Assembly (NCBI RefSeq): GCF_001306115.1
Contig: NZ_LGCL01000019.1
Span: 124,001-188,000, forward strand
Length of the DNA: 64,000 bases
Reading direction: 5' to 3'
Source of the DNA: Ornatilinea apprima
GTDB lineage: Bacteria; Chloroflexota; Anaerolineae; Anaerolineales; Anaerolineaceae
In this document: positions 1-8,210 of the stretch, piece after piece
Layout: each line of letters begins with the position of its first letter
Numbering within the stretch: position 1 is the stretch's first letter
The notes under the pieces: model-generated
Seen by the model: only the letters and a program-made list of their open reading frames with translations
The model's database searches: none
What the model was told of the DNA's origin: nothing
Translations under genes and position numbers: made by a program

Positions 1-20
1 CGCAGAACTAGGAGCAGCGC

Positions 21-1442
21 GTGATTTTACTGGCCGACTTGATCGAAGCCCTTAGCGGAGTCCGACCGCCCAACGCCCCACTGATGATCAGCGAGGCGGC
101 TGTTGATTCTCGCCAGGTCATTCCCGCAGGGTTGTTCGTGGCCCTGCCCGGCGAGCGGGTAGACGGTCACGACTATGTGGAAGAAGCTTTCCGCAAAGGG
201 GCTTCGGTTGCCCTGGTACAGAAAGACCTTTCCATCCCGTACCCCACCATCACACTGACCCCCGGGCAATTTTCCGCCCAGAATACCATGCCACGCGCTC
301 CCTTCTGCATCCGGGTAGAAAACACCCTCACCGCCCTGCAGAAAATTGCCCAGTTTTGGCGCTCCAAACTGGACCTGCGCGTGATCGGCATCACGGGCAG
401 CGTTGGCAAATCCACCACCAAGGAACTGGTAGCGGGCGTGCTCAGCCAGCGTTACCGCACCCTGAAGAACATCGGCAACCTTAATAACGAGATTGGTCTG
501 CCGCTTACTATTCTGCGCCTCGGCCCAGGCCACCAGCGCGCCGTTTTAGAGATGGGCTTTTACGTTCCCGGCGAAATCGCCCTGCTTTGCGAAATTGCCC
601 GGCCGCATGTGGGCATAGTGACCAACATCGGCGCCGTTCACGCCGAGCGCGCGGGCAGCATCGAAGCCATCGCCCGCGGCAAAAGCGAGCTGGTGCAGGC
701 CCTGCCGCCTGCTCCCGCTGGAACCGCGATCCTCAATTACGACGACGACCTGGTGCGCCCGATGGCCAACCTGACCCACGCCAATATCTTTTTCTACGGT
801 CTCGACCCCAAAGCCGACCTGTGGGCCGACCAGATTGAAAGCCTCGGGCTGGAAGGCATTCGCTTCCGCCTGCACTATCGCAAAGAATCTATCCAGCTCC
901 GCGCCCCGCTGATTGGTCAGCACTCGGTTCACACCGCCCTGCGCGCGGCAGCCGTGGGTCTGGTGGAAGGCCTCAAATGGCAGGAGATCGTCACTGGCCT
1001 GCAAAAAGGCCACACCCAACTGCGCCTGGTAACCGTTCGCGCTCAAAACGGCGCGCTGCTGCTGGATGACACCTACAACGCGTCGCCCGAATCCACCCTG
1101 GCCGCTCTCAATCTGCTCGGCGAACTGGAAGGCCGCAAAATCGCCGTGCTGGGTGACATGCTCGAACTGGGACAATACGAGGAAAAAGGCCATCACATGG
1201 TTGGTGTGCGCGCCGCCGAAGTGTGCGCGGAGCTGATCGCGGTTGGCGAGCGCAGCCAGATGATTGTTGACGGCGCGAAATCGGCCGGCATGCGCCCTTC
1301 GCGCATCTCCTGGGTCAGCGACGTTCCCGAAGCCATCGAGCTGCTCAAGAAAAAGCTCAAGGCCAACGATGTGGTCCTACTCAAAGGATCGCATGGGCTG
1401 CATATGGAACGCATCACCGCCGCGTTGGAGGCAGACTCATGA
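21..1442 (+). CDS. murF: UDP-N-acetylmuramoyl-tripeptide--D-alanyl-D-alanine ligase MurF
   Basis: ATP-dependent cytoplasmic ligase that adds D-Ala-D-Ala to the UDP-MurNAc tripeptide, the last soluble step before the lipid-linked stages. The 473-residue product has the normal length and the three Mur-ligase domains: an N-terminal UDP-binding part, a central ATPase with the P-loop GITGSVGKSTTK near residue 125, and a C-terminal domain containing DDTYNASPES. The start is GTG with AGGAG six bases upstream. The stop overlaps the mraY start as ATGA. It is the first complete gene of the division/cell-wall cluster; a TAG at 9-11 may end the preceding gene (murE would be expected, but this cannot be shown). 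Confidence 0.95.
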   Translation: MILLADLIEALSGVRPPNAPLMISEAAVDSRQVIPAGLFVALPGERVDGHDYVEEAFRKGASVALVQKDLSIPYPTITLTPGQFSAQNTMPRAPFCIRVENTLTALQKIAQFWRSKLDLRVIGITGSVGKSTTKELVAGVLSQRYRTLKNIGNLNNEIGLPLTILRLGPGHQRAVLEMGFYVPGEIALLCEIARPHVGIVTNIGAVHAERAGSIEAIARGKSELVQALPPAPAGTAILNYDDDLVRPMANLTHANIFFYGLDPKADLWADQIESLGLEGIRFRLHYRKESIQLRAPLIGQHSVHTALRAAAVGLVEGLKWQEIVTGLQKGHTQLRLVTVRAQNGALLLDDTYNASPESTLAALNLLGELEGRKIAVLGDMLELGQYEEKGHHMVGVRAAEVCAELIAVGERSQMIVDGAKSAGMRPSRISWVSDVPEAIELLKKKLKANDVVLLKGSHGLHMERITAALEADS

Positions 1443-2443
1443 CCGAAGCATCCCTCTCCCTCGCGCTTAGCACGCTCAGTTTCATGATGGCCGTCATTTG
1501 GGGCGGACCGCTCATCCGCATTCTCCGCCACCTGCGCATTGGCAAGCTCATTCGCGTGGAAGGCCCCAACAGCCATATCACCAAGATGGGCACCCCCACC
1601 ATGGGCGGGCTGATGATTATTGTGCCGGTCGTGTTGCTCACCGGCTTGTTGAACGCCGCTTCACTGATTGGCCTGCGCACCCAGGTGATGGGACAGTCGG
1701 TTCTGCTGCCCATGCTTGTTATGGTATTTTACGGTCTGCTCGGTATGATTGACGACTGGGAAGGCGTGCGCGGCCCCCGCCGTGGATTGGGCATGCGCGC
1801 CCGTACCAAATTTGCCTTTCAGGCTATCTTCGCTTTCGTTATCGCCATCATTTTGCGCTACGTTCTTCACGTGCCAGAAATGTACTGGCTGGGAGTAAAC
1901 CGGCCCTTTGAGCTGGGCATCATCTTCCTGCCGATTGCTATGTTCATCATCATCGGCGGCTCCAACGCCATAAACTTCACCGACGGTCTGGATGGCCTTG
2001 CCGGGCTGATCTCGGCTACCGCTTTCGCGGCCTACGGCGCCATCGCCCTGCTGCAGGGCCAGGTTTATCTCACCCGGTTCTGCTTCACCCTGGTGGGCGC
2101 GCTGTTTGGCTTCCTATGGTTCAATGTTCACCCCGCTGAATTGTTCATGGGTGATACCGGTTCGCTCTCGTTGGGCGCCACCCTGGGCGTCATCGCCCTG
2201 ATGACCGGACAGTGGCTCTTGCTGCCCATCATCATCATTATCCCGGTCAGCGAAGCCCTCAGTGTCATCATTCAGATTGTCTACTTCAAGCTGACCGGCG
2301 GCAAGCGCTTCTTCAAAATGGCACCCCTCCACCACCACTTTGAGCTAACCGGCTGGAGCGAAACCCAGGTTGTGCAGCGCTTCTGGTTGGTCAGCCTGTT
2401 ATCCGCCATGTTGGGCATCGCCCTCATGTTTGTAAAGGTTTAG
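1439..2443 (+). CDS. mraY: Phospho-N-acetylmuramoyl-pentapeptide-transferase MraY
   Basis: Integral membrane enzyme that moves phospho-MurNAc-pentapeptide from UDP to undecaprenyl phosphate, giving lipid I. The 334 residues form about ten hydrophobic segments. Family signatures are visible: the early TPTMGG motif, MIDDWEG with the paired aspartates, NAINFTDGLDGLAG, and the late MAPLHHHFELTGWSE histidine motif, all in the expected order. It starts inside the murF stop (ATGA), implying translational coupling, and is followed five bases later by murD. The length is slightly short of proteobacterial homologues (about 360), which is common outside Proteobacteria. Confidence 0.96.
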   Translation: MTEASLSLALSTLSFMMAVIWGGPLIRILRHLRIGKLIRVEGPNSHITKMGTPTMGGLMIIVPVVLLTGLLNAASLIGLRTQVMGQSVLLPMLVMVFYGLLGMIDDWEGVRGPRRGLGMRARTKFAFQAIFAFVIAIILRYVLHVPEMYWLGVNRPFELGIIFLPIAMFIIIGGSNAINFTDGLDGLAGLISATAFAAYGAIALLQGQVYLTRFCFTLVGALFGFLWFNVHPAELFMGDTGSLSLGATLGVIALMTGQWLLLPIIIIIPVSEALSVIIQIVYFKLTGGKRFFKMAPLHHHFELTGWSETQVVQRFWLVSLLSAMLGIALMFVKV

Positions 2444-2448
2444 CACCC

Positions 2449-3831
2449 ATGCAAAATTGGCAGAATCGCAACGTCATCATACTTGGGGCAGCCCGCCAGG
2501 GGCTGGCTCTGGCCCGTTATTTAACGGCTCAGGGCGCGCTCGTTACCATCAGTGACCAGCGTTCTCCCGCGCAGCTTGAACAGGCTCGCCAATCCCTGCA
2601 GGGGAAGAATATCCGCTGGGTGTTGGGCGAGCATCCCTTCTCCCTGCTTGAAGATGCTGACCTGCTCTGCCTTTCGGGCGGCATTCCGTTCACCCTGCCC
2701 ATCGTCATCGAAGCGCAGCGCCGCGGTATTCCGCTCTCCAACGACTCGCAAATCTTCATGCAGGCCGCGCCCTGCCCTGTCATCGGGATTACCGGCTCGG
2801 CGGGTAAAACCACCACAACAACCCTGGTTGGGCGCATCCTGCAGGCCGCTTTTATGCCCGAACATACGGTGTGGGTGGGCGGCAACATTGGCCTGCCGCT
2901 GATTGATCTGGTGGGCGATATCCAGCCCGCAGACCGGGTTGTTTTGGAGCTTTCCAGCTTCCAGCTCGAGCAGATGACCCTCTCGCCGCAGATCGCCGCC
3001 GTGCTCAACATCACCCCCAATCATCTCGACCGGCACGGCACCCTCGAAGCATACACCGCTGCCAAGGCCCGCATTCTGGATTTTCAAACGCCCGATTCCA
3101 CCGCCGTGCTCAACCGCGAGGATCCCGGCTCCTGGAATTTGCACTCGCGCGTTCGGGGAAGGCTGGTTTCTTTTGGCCTTCAGCGCCCGCAGGAAGCCTT
3201 CCAGGGCGCGTATGTGGAAAACGGCTGGTGCTGCCTCTTCGACGGGCAGAAAACCCTGCGTGTGGTTCCGCTGAAAGACATCCAATTGCGCGGCGAGCAC
3301 AATCGTCTCAACATCCTGGCTGCCTTCGCCATTGCTTTTGCCGCGGGCTGCCCGGTCCAGGCCATGATCGCCGGCCTGCAAGACTTCAAAGGCGTCAAAC
3401 ACCGTCTTGAGTTCGTGCGCGAGTACCGCGGTGCATATTGGTACAACGACTCCATCGCCACCGCCCCCGAGCGCACCATGGCCGCCGTCCGATCCTTTGA
3501 CGAGCCGCTGCTCCTCTTGCTCGGCGGCCGCGATAAGAACCTGCCCTGGCAGGATCTGGCCCAAATGGCCGTCCGGCGCGTAGACCAGGTGGTGATCTTT
3601 GGAGAGGCAGCCCCGCTCATTGAGAAAGCCCTGCGCGACGCGCAAAACGGCGGGAAAAGCCCTCATATCCAGGTCGTTTCACATCTTCACGAAGCGGTAC
3701 AGGCCGCGGCGAAGGTGGTTACCCCCGGCATGGTGGTGCTTTTCTCCCCCGGCGGCACCAGTTTTGATGAGTTCAAAGATTTTGAAGAACGCGGTGAAAG
3801 GTATTGCGAATGGGTGAATCAACTTTCGTAG
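2449..3831 (+). CDS. murD: UDP-N-acetylmuramoylalanine--D-glutamate ligase MurD
   Basis: Cytoplasmic ligase adding D-Glu to UDP-MurNAc-L-Ala. The protein is 460 residues. An N-terminal Rossmann-like part begins NVIILGAARQGLALA, the central ATPase carries GITGSAGKTTTTTL near residue 115, NHLDRHG follows in the middle domain, and the C-terminal domain ends with LFSPGGTSFDEFKDFEERG, a strong MurD signature. The ATG start lacks an obvious Shine-Dalgarno and lies five bases after mraY, so coupling to mraY translation is likely. Its 3' end overlaps the beginning of ftsW by 22 bases. Confidence 0.96.
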   Translation: MQNWQNRNVIILGAARQGLALARYLTAQGALVTISDQRSPAQLEQARQSLQGKNIRWVLGEHPFSLLEDADLLCLSGGIPFTLPIVIEAQRRGIPLSNDSQIFMQAAPCPVIGITGSAGKTTTTTLVGRILQAAFMPEHTVWVGGNIGLPLIDLVGDIQPADRVVLELSSFQLEQMTLSPQIAAVLNITPNHLDRHGTLEAYTAAKARILDFQTPDSTAVLNREDPGSWNLHSRVRGRLVSFGLQRPQEAFQGAYVENGWCCLFDGQKTLRVVPLKDIQLRGEHNRLNILAAFAIAFAAGCPVQAMIAGLQDFKGVKHRLEFVREYRGAYWYNDSIATAPERTMAAVRSFDEPLLLLLGGRDKNLPWQDLAQMAVRRVDQVVIFGEAAPLIEKALRDAQNGGKSPHIQVVSHLHEAVQAAAKVVTPGMVVLFSPGGTSFDEFKDFEERGERYCEWVNQLS

Positions 3832-5078
3832 CATCCCAAGAGACGACGCAGCCGCGCGCGCGACAGCGACCGGTGCATTCTCTGCGCCTGCAGATGGATG
3901 TGCCGCTTGTGCTGATTGTGGCCAGCCTTCTGGTGATTGGGCTGCTGGCTGTCTACTCTTCCAGCTGGGAATTCTCCCTGCGCGAGTACGAAGATACCAG
4001 CGGTGTATTCCTGCGCCAGGTTGGTTTTGTGCTGCTGGGCTCAGGTGTGGCCGTTGTTTTGAGCATGTTTGACTACCACCTCTACCGCAAGCTGGCCGTC
4101 CCCATGATGCTCGCCACCATCGGCCTGCTCGTGCTGGTCATCATCCTCAACCGCAACAATGATGCGGAATACAGCCGCACCCTGTTTGGCGCCAGCGTTC
4201 AACCGTCCGAGCTGGCCAAATTGGTCGCCATTATTTACCTGACCGTCTGGCTGGCCTCTAAACAAGCGCAATTGAACAGCTTATCCATCGGTCTGGTGCC
4301 CATGATGGTCATCCTCGGTATTACCGCCGCCATTATCATGATCCAGCCCGATTTTTCCGCTGCTATCACCGTCGTCCTGCTTGGCATCACGCTCTTCTTC
4401 CTGGCCGGCAGCGACCTGCGGCAAATTATTCTGCTCGTCCTGATTATTGCTCTGATGGGCGTGCTGGTGTATTTCATCAGCGATACCGCCCAGGAGCGCA
4501 TTAACAACTTTGAAATCGGCCTGAAAACACCCACCGAAGCCGCTTATCACGTCAAGCGCGCTTTTGAAGCCGTCATCAAAGGCGGACTCTTTGGCGTAGG
4601 CATTGGACGCGGCACCACCAAGTATATGGGCGGCCTGCCGGTTCCCTGGACAGACAGTATCTTCGCCATCGTCGCTGAAGAAACCGGTCTGATCGGCGCC
4701 AGCGTTCTGGTGCTGCTTTTCCTTGCATTTATTTGGCGCGGCACCCTTATCGCAAACCGCGCCCCCGACCTCAGCGGAAAGCTGCTGGCCGGTGGTGTAA
4801 CCTTTTGGATTGGCTTTGAAGCCATTTTGAATATCGCCGGGCTGCTTAACCTGGCTCCTGTGGCTGGCAACGCGCTGCCGCTGATCAGCGCCGGGGGCTC
4901 CAACATGGTGGCAACTCTGGCAGGCATTGGCATTTTATTCAATGTCGCTCGCAGCGACCATCGCAAGCAGACTGATACGGAAGGGAGAAACTATCGTGCG
5001 GTTGTTGATCTGCGCGGGCGGAACGGGGGGCGGCGTGTATCCCGCCGCGGCCGTTCTGCAGGCCGCATCAGCCAGTAA
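3810..5078 (+). CDS. ftsW: Peptidoglycan polymerase / division protein FtsW (SEDS family)
   Basis: SEDS-family glycosyltransferase that polymerises lipid II at the division site. Roughly ten transmembrane segments are seen. Near the C-terminus are the periplasmic loop with WTDSIFAIVAEETGLIG and the segment LPLISAGGSNM, matching the SEDS motif LPxISxGGS. ATG 3810 is preferred because GAAAGG lies eight bases upstream; an in-frame TTG at 3804 is possible. The hydrophobic core ends around base 4960, and a basic, low-complexity tail of about 40 residues continues into the next frame, so the gene overlaps murG by 83 bases. RodA is the alternative SEDS member, but the position between murD and murG argues for FtsW. 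Confidence 0.92.
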   Translation: MGESTFVASQETTQPRARQRPVHSLRLQMDVPLVLIVASLLVIGLLAVYSSSWEFSLREYEDTSGVFLRQVGFVLLGSGVAVVLSMFDYHLYRKLAVPMMLATIGLLVLVIILNRNNDAEYSRTLFGASVQPSELAKLVAIIYLTVWLASKQAQLNSLSIGLVPMMVILGITAAIIMIQPDFSAAITVVLLGITLFFLAGSDLRQIILLVLIIALMGVLVYFISDTAQERINNFEIGLKTPTEAAYHVKRAFEAVIKGGLFGVGIGRGTTKYMGGLPVPWTDSIFAIVAEETGLIGASVLVLLFLAFIWRGTLIANRAPDLSGKLLAGGVTFWIGFEAILNIAGLLNLAPVAGNALPLISAGGSNMVATLAGIGILFNVARSDHRKQTDTEGRNYRAVVDLRGRNGGRRVSRRGRSAGRISQ

Positions 5079-6123
5079 AACGCTCCCACTCGAAACGCTG
5101 TGGGTTGGCGGTCAGGGCGGCATGGAGGCCGATCTGGTCGCGCGCCTGGGCGTTGCCTACCAGAGCATCCCCGCCGCGGGCGTCCACGGCGTCAGCCTGC
5201 TGCGCCTGCCCGGTAACCTGTGGAAGCTCTTCCAGGGCTGGCTGGCTTCCCGCCGCATCCTGCGCGAGTTCAAACCCGATGTGCTTCTGCTCACCGGCGG
5301 ATACCTGGCCGTGCCAATGGCCATCGCCGCCCGGCGCGTGCCTACCCTTCTCTACGTTCCCGATATCGAACCCGGTCTGGCGCTGAAAACTCTGGCGCGC
5401 TTTGCGGACCGGATTGCCGTCACCGCGGAGGACAGCCGCGCGTTCTTCCAACCCTCCGCTCCCATTGTGGAGACTGGCTACCCCACCCGGCCGGAACTGG
5501 CCGCCTGGGAGCGCGCCGCCGCCTTGCGGCATCTTGGGCTTTCGGACGACAGCCCGGTCTTGCTCGTCTTCGGCGGCAGCAAAGGCGCCCGCACCATCAA
5601 CCGCGCCCTGCTCTCCATCCTGGAAGACCTGCTTGCCCGCGTGCAGGTGGTTCACATCAGCGGCTCGCTCGATTGGGAAGAAGTGCAGGCCGCCCGCCAG
5701 AATCTGCCCGCTCACCTTCAGCCGCGCTACCATGCCTTCCCCTACCTGCACGAAGACATGGGCGCCGCCCTGGCCAGCGCTGACCTGGTGGTCTCCCGCG
5801 CCGGCGCGTCTTCGCTTGGCGAATACCCGCTCTTTGGCCTGCCCGCCATTCTGGTGCCGTACCCGTATGCCTGGCGCTATCAAAAAGTCAACGCCGAATA
5901 CCTCGCCAGCCGCGGCGCTGCCCTGCTGCTGCGCGATGAGCACATGCCCCAACAGCTGCACGCGCTTATCACTCAACTTCTGGACGATCCCCAGAAACTA
6001 CAGGCCATGCGTGCCGCCATGCGCTCGCTGGCGCTGCCCAATCCCGCACAAAAAATATCCAGCCTGCTTTCTGAGCTGGCCGGTGAAAAACCCATCTCAG
6101 GAGGGGAACATGGTCGGTCTTAA
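4996..6123 (+). CDS. murG: UDP-GlcNAc--lipid I N-acetylglucosaminyltransferase MurG
   Basis: Membrane-associated GT28 glycosyltransferase that adds GlcNAc to lipid I, forming lipid II on the inner face of the membrane. The GTG start at 4996 follows a GGAAGGGAG ribosome site and gives a 375-residue protein beginning with the N-terminal strand VRLLICAGG. The second domain has FGGSKGARTINRALL and SRAGASSLGE, both typical of MurG. In the first glycine-rich loop the sequence is GGTGGGVYPA, where the family normally has GGTGGH; the histidine is replaced by glycine. The gene overlaps ftsW upstream and the CvpA-like gene downstream by 14 bases. Confidence 0.94.
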   Translation: MRLLICAGGTGGGVYPAAAVLQAASASKTLPLETLWVGGQGGMEADLVARLGVAYQSIPAAGVHGVSLLRLPGNLWKLFQGWLASRRILREFKPDVLLLTGGYLAVPMAIAARRVPTLLYVPDIEPGLALKTLARFADRIAVTAEDSRAFFQPSAPIVETGYPTRPELAAWERAAALRHLGLSDDSPVLLVFGGSKGARTINRALLSILEDLLARVQVVHISGSLDWEEVQAARQNLPAHLQPRYHAFPYLHEDMGAALASADLVVSRAGASSLGEYPLFGLPAILVPYPYAWRYQKVNAEYLASRGAALLLRDEHMPQQLHALITQLLDDPQKLQAMRAAMRSLALPNPAQKISSLLSELAGEKPISGGEHGRS

Positions 6124-6649
6124 TGTCTTATTCTGGTTTTTCATCGTCCTGTTTGCCGTTATCGGTGTGATGCGCGGCTGGGCCAAAGAGCTGCTGGTAT
6201 TATCATCGGCCATCCTGGGCTTGTTCCTCATCACCATGCTCGAGACCTTTGTGCCCTTCATCAAAAACAATCTGGCGGTCTCTCCCGGTCCGGGCCTTTT
6301 TTGGTTGCGCATGATCATCTTCATTGTCCTGGCTTTCTTTGGCTACCAGACGCCCAATATCCCCAAGCTGGCCTCCTCCGGTCGCTTCGTTCGCGAGCGC
6401 CTTCAAGACGCCCTGCTTGGTTTCTTTCTCGGCGCGGTGAACGGGTATTTCCTCTTTGGCAGCGTGTGGTACTTCCTGCAAGACGCCGGCTATCCCTACC
6501 CCGGTGTGGTATCTGACCCGTCTGGCACCCAGTTTGCCGAGACCGCGGCCTCCCTGATGAAACTTCTCCCGCCCGTCTGGTTGGGTTCACCCGCCATCTA
6601 CTTTGCCGTGGCGGTGGTATTTGTGTTTATCCTGGTGGTGTTCTTATGA
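6110..6649 (+). CDS. CvpA-like membrane protein
   Basis: Small 179-residue membrane protein. ATG 6110 is supported by a strong AGGAGGGG at 6099-6106, inside the end of murG. There are about four hydrophobic segments: residues 5-25, 28-45, 65-85 and a final segment near the C-terminus. The early motif VMRGWAKEL and the middle RERLQDALLGFFLGAVNGY resemble the CvpA (colicin V production) family, whose members lie near cell-wall and division genes. The function of CvpA is poorly defined, with links to envelope homeostasis. The stop overlaps the murC start as ATGA, so it is translated as part of this operon. The family assignment is by eye. Confidence 0.7.
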   Translation: MVGLNVLFWFFIVLFAVIGVMRGWAKELLVLSSAILGLFLITMLETFVPFIKNNLAVSPGPGLFWLRMIIFIVLAFFGYQTPNIPKLASSGRFVRERLQDALLGFFLGAVNGYFLFGSVWYFLQDAGYPYPGVVSDPSGTQFAETAASLMKLLPPVWLGSPAIYFAVAVVFVFILVVFL

Positions 6650-8031
6650 TGCATGTGCACCTCATTGGAATCGGTGGCACCGGCCTATCGGCCATTGCCC
6701 GCGTCCTGCTGGAGAGCGGTTACCAGGTCAGCGGATCTGACCAGACGCTCTCTGACCTGGCGCAAGATGTGATGCGCCTGGGCGCGCGGGTGTTTGTGGG
6801 CCACCACGCCGATAACATCCTCGGCGCGGACTTGGTCGTGCGCTCCTCAGCCATCTCCGATGCCAATGTGGAAGTCGCCGCCGCCCGCGCCGCCGGCATT
6901 CCGGTTCTCAAGCGTTCCGAGTTCCTCGGCCGCCTGATCGCCGATCGGGACAGCATCGCCATCGCCGGCACGCACGGCAAAACTACCACCACCGCCATGA
7001 TCGCCTACCTGCTCACCGCTCTTGGTGAAGACCCCTCTTACATCATTGGCGGCGTGGCCAAAGACCTGCACTCCAACGCCCACGCCGGCCAGGGGCGTGC
7101 CTTTGTCATCGAAGCTGACGAGTACGACCGCATGTTCCTGGGCCTGCACCCCGCCGTGATGGTGGTCACCAACCTCGAACACGACCACCCCGACTGCTAC
7201 CCCACCCTGGCTGAATACCAATCCGCCTTCAGCGAATTTGTCAGCCAGCTCAAGCCCGAAGGCATTTTGCTGGCCTGCGCCGACGACCTGGCCGCCAAGA
7301 CCATGCTCTTCTCACTTCCCCAGGGCTGTCGCGCCTTCACCTACGGTCTCGACCCCTCCGCCGATTACCAGGCCCGTCAGGTGCGTGTCGACGACGCGGG
7401 CGGCATTCAGTTTGATCTGTGGCTCAACGCACCCGGCGGCGAGCGCCAGTTGGTTTCTGCCAGTCTGGCGATCCCTGGCCTGCACAATGTTCGCAACGCA
7501 GCGGCAGCGCTGGCCGTCATTCACCAGATGGGCCTGCCCCTCGAAACCGCCGCCTACAAGCTGCAAAGTTTCAGCGGAACCGGCCGCCGCTTTGATATTC
7601 TCGGTGAAGCGTTGGGCATTACCCTGATTGACGATTACGCCCACCACCCCACCGAAATCAAAGCCACCCTGGCCGCCGCTCGCGCGCGCTTCAAAAACCG
7701 CCGCATTTGGGCCGTCTGGCAGCCGCATACCTTCTCACGCACCCAAACGCTCTTGCAAGATTACCTGACTGCGTTTGGCGACGCCGATCAGGTGATCATC
7801 ACCGAGATCTACGCCTCGCGCGAAGCCCCATGCGATTTCTCCTCTCAACAGGTCGCGGCGAAGATGAGCCAGCCCACCGCGCGCTACGCCGCCACCCTGC
7901 AGGCCGCCAAAGAACTGCTCGTATCCGAGCTGCGGCCCGGTGACGTAGTGATCGTGCTTTCCGCCGGGGACGCCGCTCAAATGAATGCCGATCTGCTCCA
8001 GGATCTGCGCCGGAAGGAAGGTTTAGCATGA
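6646..8031 (+). CDS. murC: UDP-N-acetylmuramate--L-alanine ligase MurC
   Basis: First amino-acid ligase of peptidoglycan precursor synthesis, adding L-Ala to UDP-MurNAc in the cytoplasm. The 461-residue product has the expected N-terminal nucleotide-sugar motif HLIGIGGTGLSAIA, the P-loop AGTHGKTTTTAM near residue 110, EADEYDRMFL, NLEHDHPDCY, and the C-terminal DDYAHHPTEIKATL and WQPHTFSRT, all hallmarks of MurC. It starts on the TGA of the CvpA-like gene, and its own stop overlaps the start of the small ORF at 8028. Two consecutive ATG codons open the frame; the first is used here. Confidence 0.96.
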   Translation: MMHVHLIGIGGTGLSAIARVLLESGYQVSGSDQTLSDLAQDVMRLGARVFVGHHADNILGADLVVRSSAISDANVEVAAARAAGIPVLKRSEFLGRLIADRDSIAIAGTHGKTTTTAMIAYLLTALGEDPSYIIGGVAKDLHSNAHAGQGRAFVIEADEYDRMFLGLHPAVMVVTNLEHDHPDCYPTLAEYQSAFSEFVSQLKPEGILLACADDLAAKTMLFSLPQGCRAFTYGLDPSADYQARQVRVDDAGGIQFDLWLNAPGGERQLVSASLAIPGLHNVRNAAAALAVIHQMGLPLETAAYKLQSFSGTGRRFDILGEALGITLIDDYAHHPTEIKATLAAARARFKNRRIWAVWQPHTFSRTQTLLQDYLTAFGDADQVIITEIYASREAPCDFSSQQVAAKMSQPTARYAATLQAAKELLVSELRPGDVVIVLSAGDAAQMNADLLQDLRRKEGLA

Positions 8032-8192
8032 CAAAAACTATCCAAGCGCCCCTCCAGCCCGCTCCCAAGGCAGGGGAAGAAAACGCAAAAGCCCTCTTTC
8101 CTCCCCCTGCACAGGCCGCGCCCCGACCTGCCGGTTCACCGGTTAACCCTGAGACGCTCAAACGTCTCATTACGACTCTGAAAACTCTTTAA
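8028..8192 (+). CDS. Small proline/alanine-rich ORF between murC and murB
   Basis: A 54-codon frame that starts on the murC stop (ATGA) and ends six bases before the first possible murB start. A good ribosome site, GGAAGGAAGG, lies at 8012-8021. The predicted peptide is hydrophilic, with a Pro/Ala-rich middle (PPPAQAAPRPAG) and a short helical, basic C-terminus (PETLKRLITTLKTL). No signal peptide or membrane segment is visible, and I do not recognise a family. The tight coupling on both sides suggests it is translated; a role in division or wall synthesis would be inference from position only. Confidence 0.55.
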   Translation: MTKTIQAPLQPAPKAGEENAKALFPPPAQAAPRPAGSPVNPETLKRLITTLKTL

Positions 8193-8210
8193 GGCGAATT
8201 GACTGACGTG

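Noticed and set aside
2521-3666. 381-codon open frame on minus within murD
   Set aside because: Shadow of GC-rich coding DNA: no ribosome site, composition of a mirrored frame, and murD on the other strand is certain.
5402-6109. Long N-terminal extension of the CvpA-like protein
   Set aside because: It is the second frame of murG; ATG 6110 has a strong ribosome site and gives a normal membrane protein.
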